Shown here: piece by piece, positions 63,974-64,000 of the stretch
Layout of the letters: every line of letters begins with the position of its first letter
How positions within the stretch are numbered: the stretch's first letter is position 1
Source of the DNA: Vagococcus hydrophili
GTDB lineage: Bacteria > Bacillota > Bacilli > Lactobacillales > Vagococcaceae
Assembly: GCF_011304195.1 (NCBI RefSeq)
Contig: NZ_CP049887.1
Span: forward strand, 372,001-436,000
DNA length: 64,000 nt
Direction of reading: 5' to 3'
Made by a program: the position numbers and the translations under genes
The notes under the pieces: model-generated
What the model saw: only the letters and a program-made list of their open reading frames with translations
Databases searched by the model: none
Told to the model about the DNA's origin: nothing

Positions 63974-64000
63974 CCTGAACATTACAATTTAACTTCTAAA

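Overview
The window is AT-rich Firmicute DNA. Its conserved gene pairs (ptsH-ptsI, clpE with a DUF1827 gene, bgsA-bgsB with a membrane flippase-like gene, copY-copA, an Enterococcus-type nox) point to the Enterococcaceae. Vagococcus is my best guess, because of the unusually rich set of GW-module surface proteins. That genus call is inference from gene content, not from a marker gene. I saw no rRNA, tRNA, CRISPR array, transposase or prophage gene.

Positions 1-20400 hold metabolism and ion homeostasis. They contain a partial MerR regulator, an H2O-forming NADH oxidase, a VOC-fold protein, a nucleotidyltransferase-like protein and a secreted LysM/Apf-type cell-wall protein. A seven-stretch of ABC transporter and deaminase genes follows on the minus strand (polyamine-type transporter, adenine deaminase, amidohydrolase), with a PurBox-like pair in front of it that suggests purine or purine-related salvage. 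Then come copY-copA with a visible cop box, pstS-phoP-phoR with phoR broken by a one-base frameshift, and a divergent DUF4865/LysR pair with two perfect inverted repeats between the genes.

Positions 20400-34640 are housekeeping: clpX, tig, a TPR protein, a DUF1797 protein, a 3-hydroxyisobutyrate-dehydrogenase-family protein, a glycolipid operon (bgsA, bgsB, flippase-like), ptsHI, and clpE with a CtsR operator. Immediately downstream of clpX lie two tandem copies of a 124-nt unit. Their stems show compensatory base changes, so this looks like a structured RNA that I cannot assign to a known family.

Positions 34640-63900 form a cell-surface island, almost all on the minus strand. Seven secreted proteins carry five to seven (three in one case) GW/SH3-like modules, each family sharing a signal peptide and most a Ser/Thr-rich linker. 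Six of the seven are fused to, or end in, a different effector: a class A beta-lactamase-like serine hydrolase, a GH25 lysozyme, a VanY-type D,D-carboxypeptidase, two C39-like cysteine peptidases, or an Ig-like stalk. The seventh ends in a short domain I do not recognise. None has an LPXTG anchor, so retention by binding teichoic or lipoteichoic acid is likely. Interleaved are the genes that could make and decorate that ligand: a GT2-TagF fusion polymerase in one operon with a GW-C39 protein, a DUF6270 protein and a lipoprotein, and a six-gene membrane glycosylation module at 57897-63888. The two most interesting features are this coupled polymer/binding-protein island and the tandem RNA next to clpX. 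Stretches of more than 300 bases without genes are listed individually.
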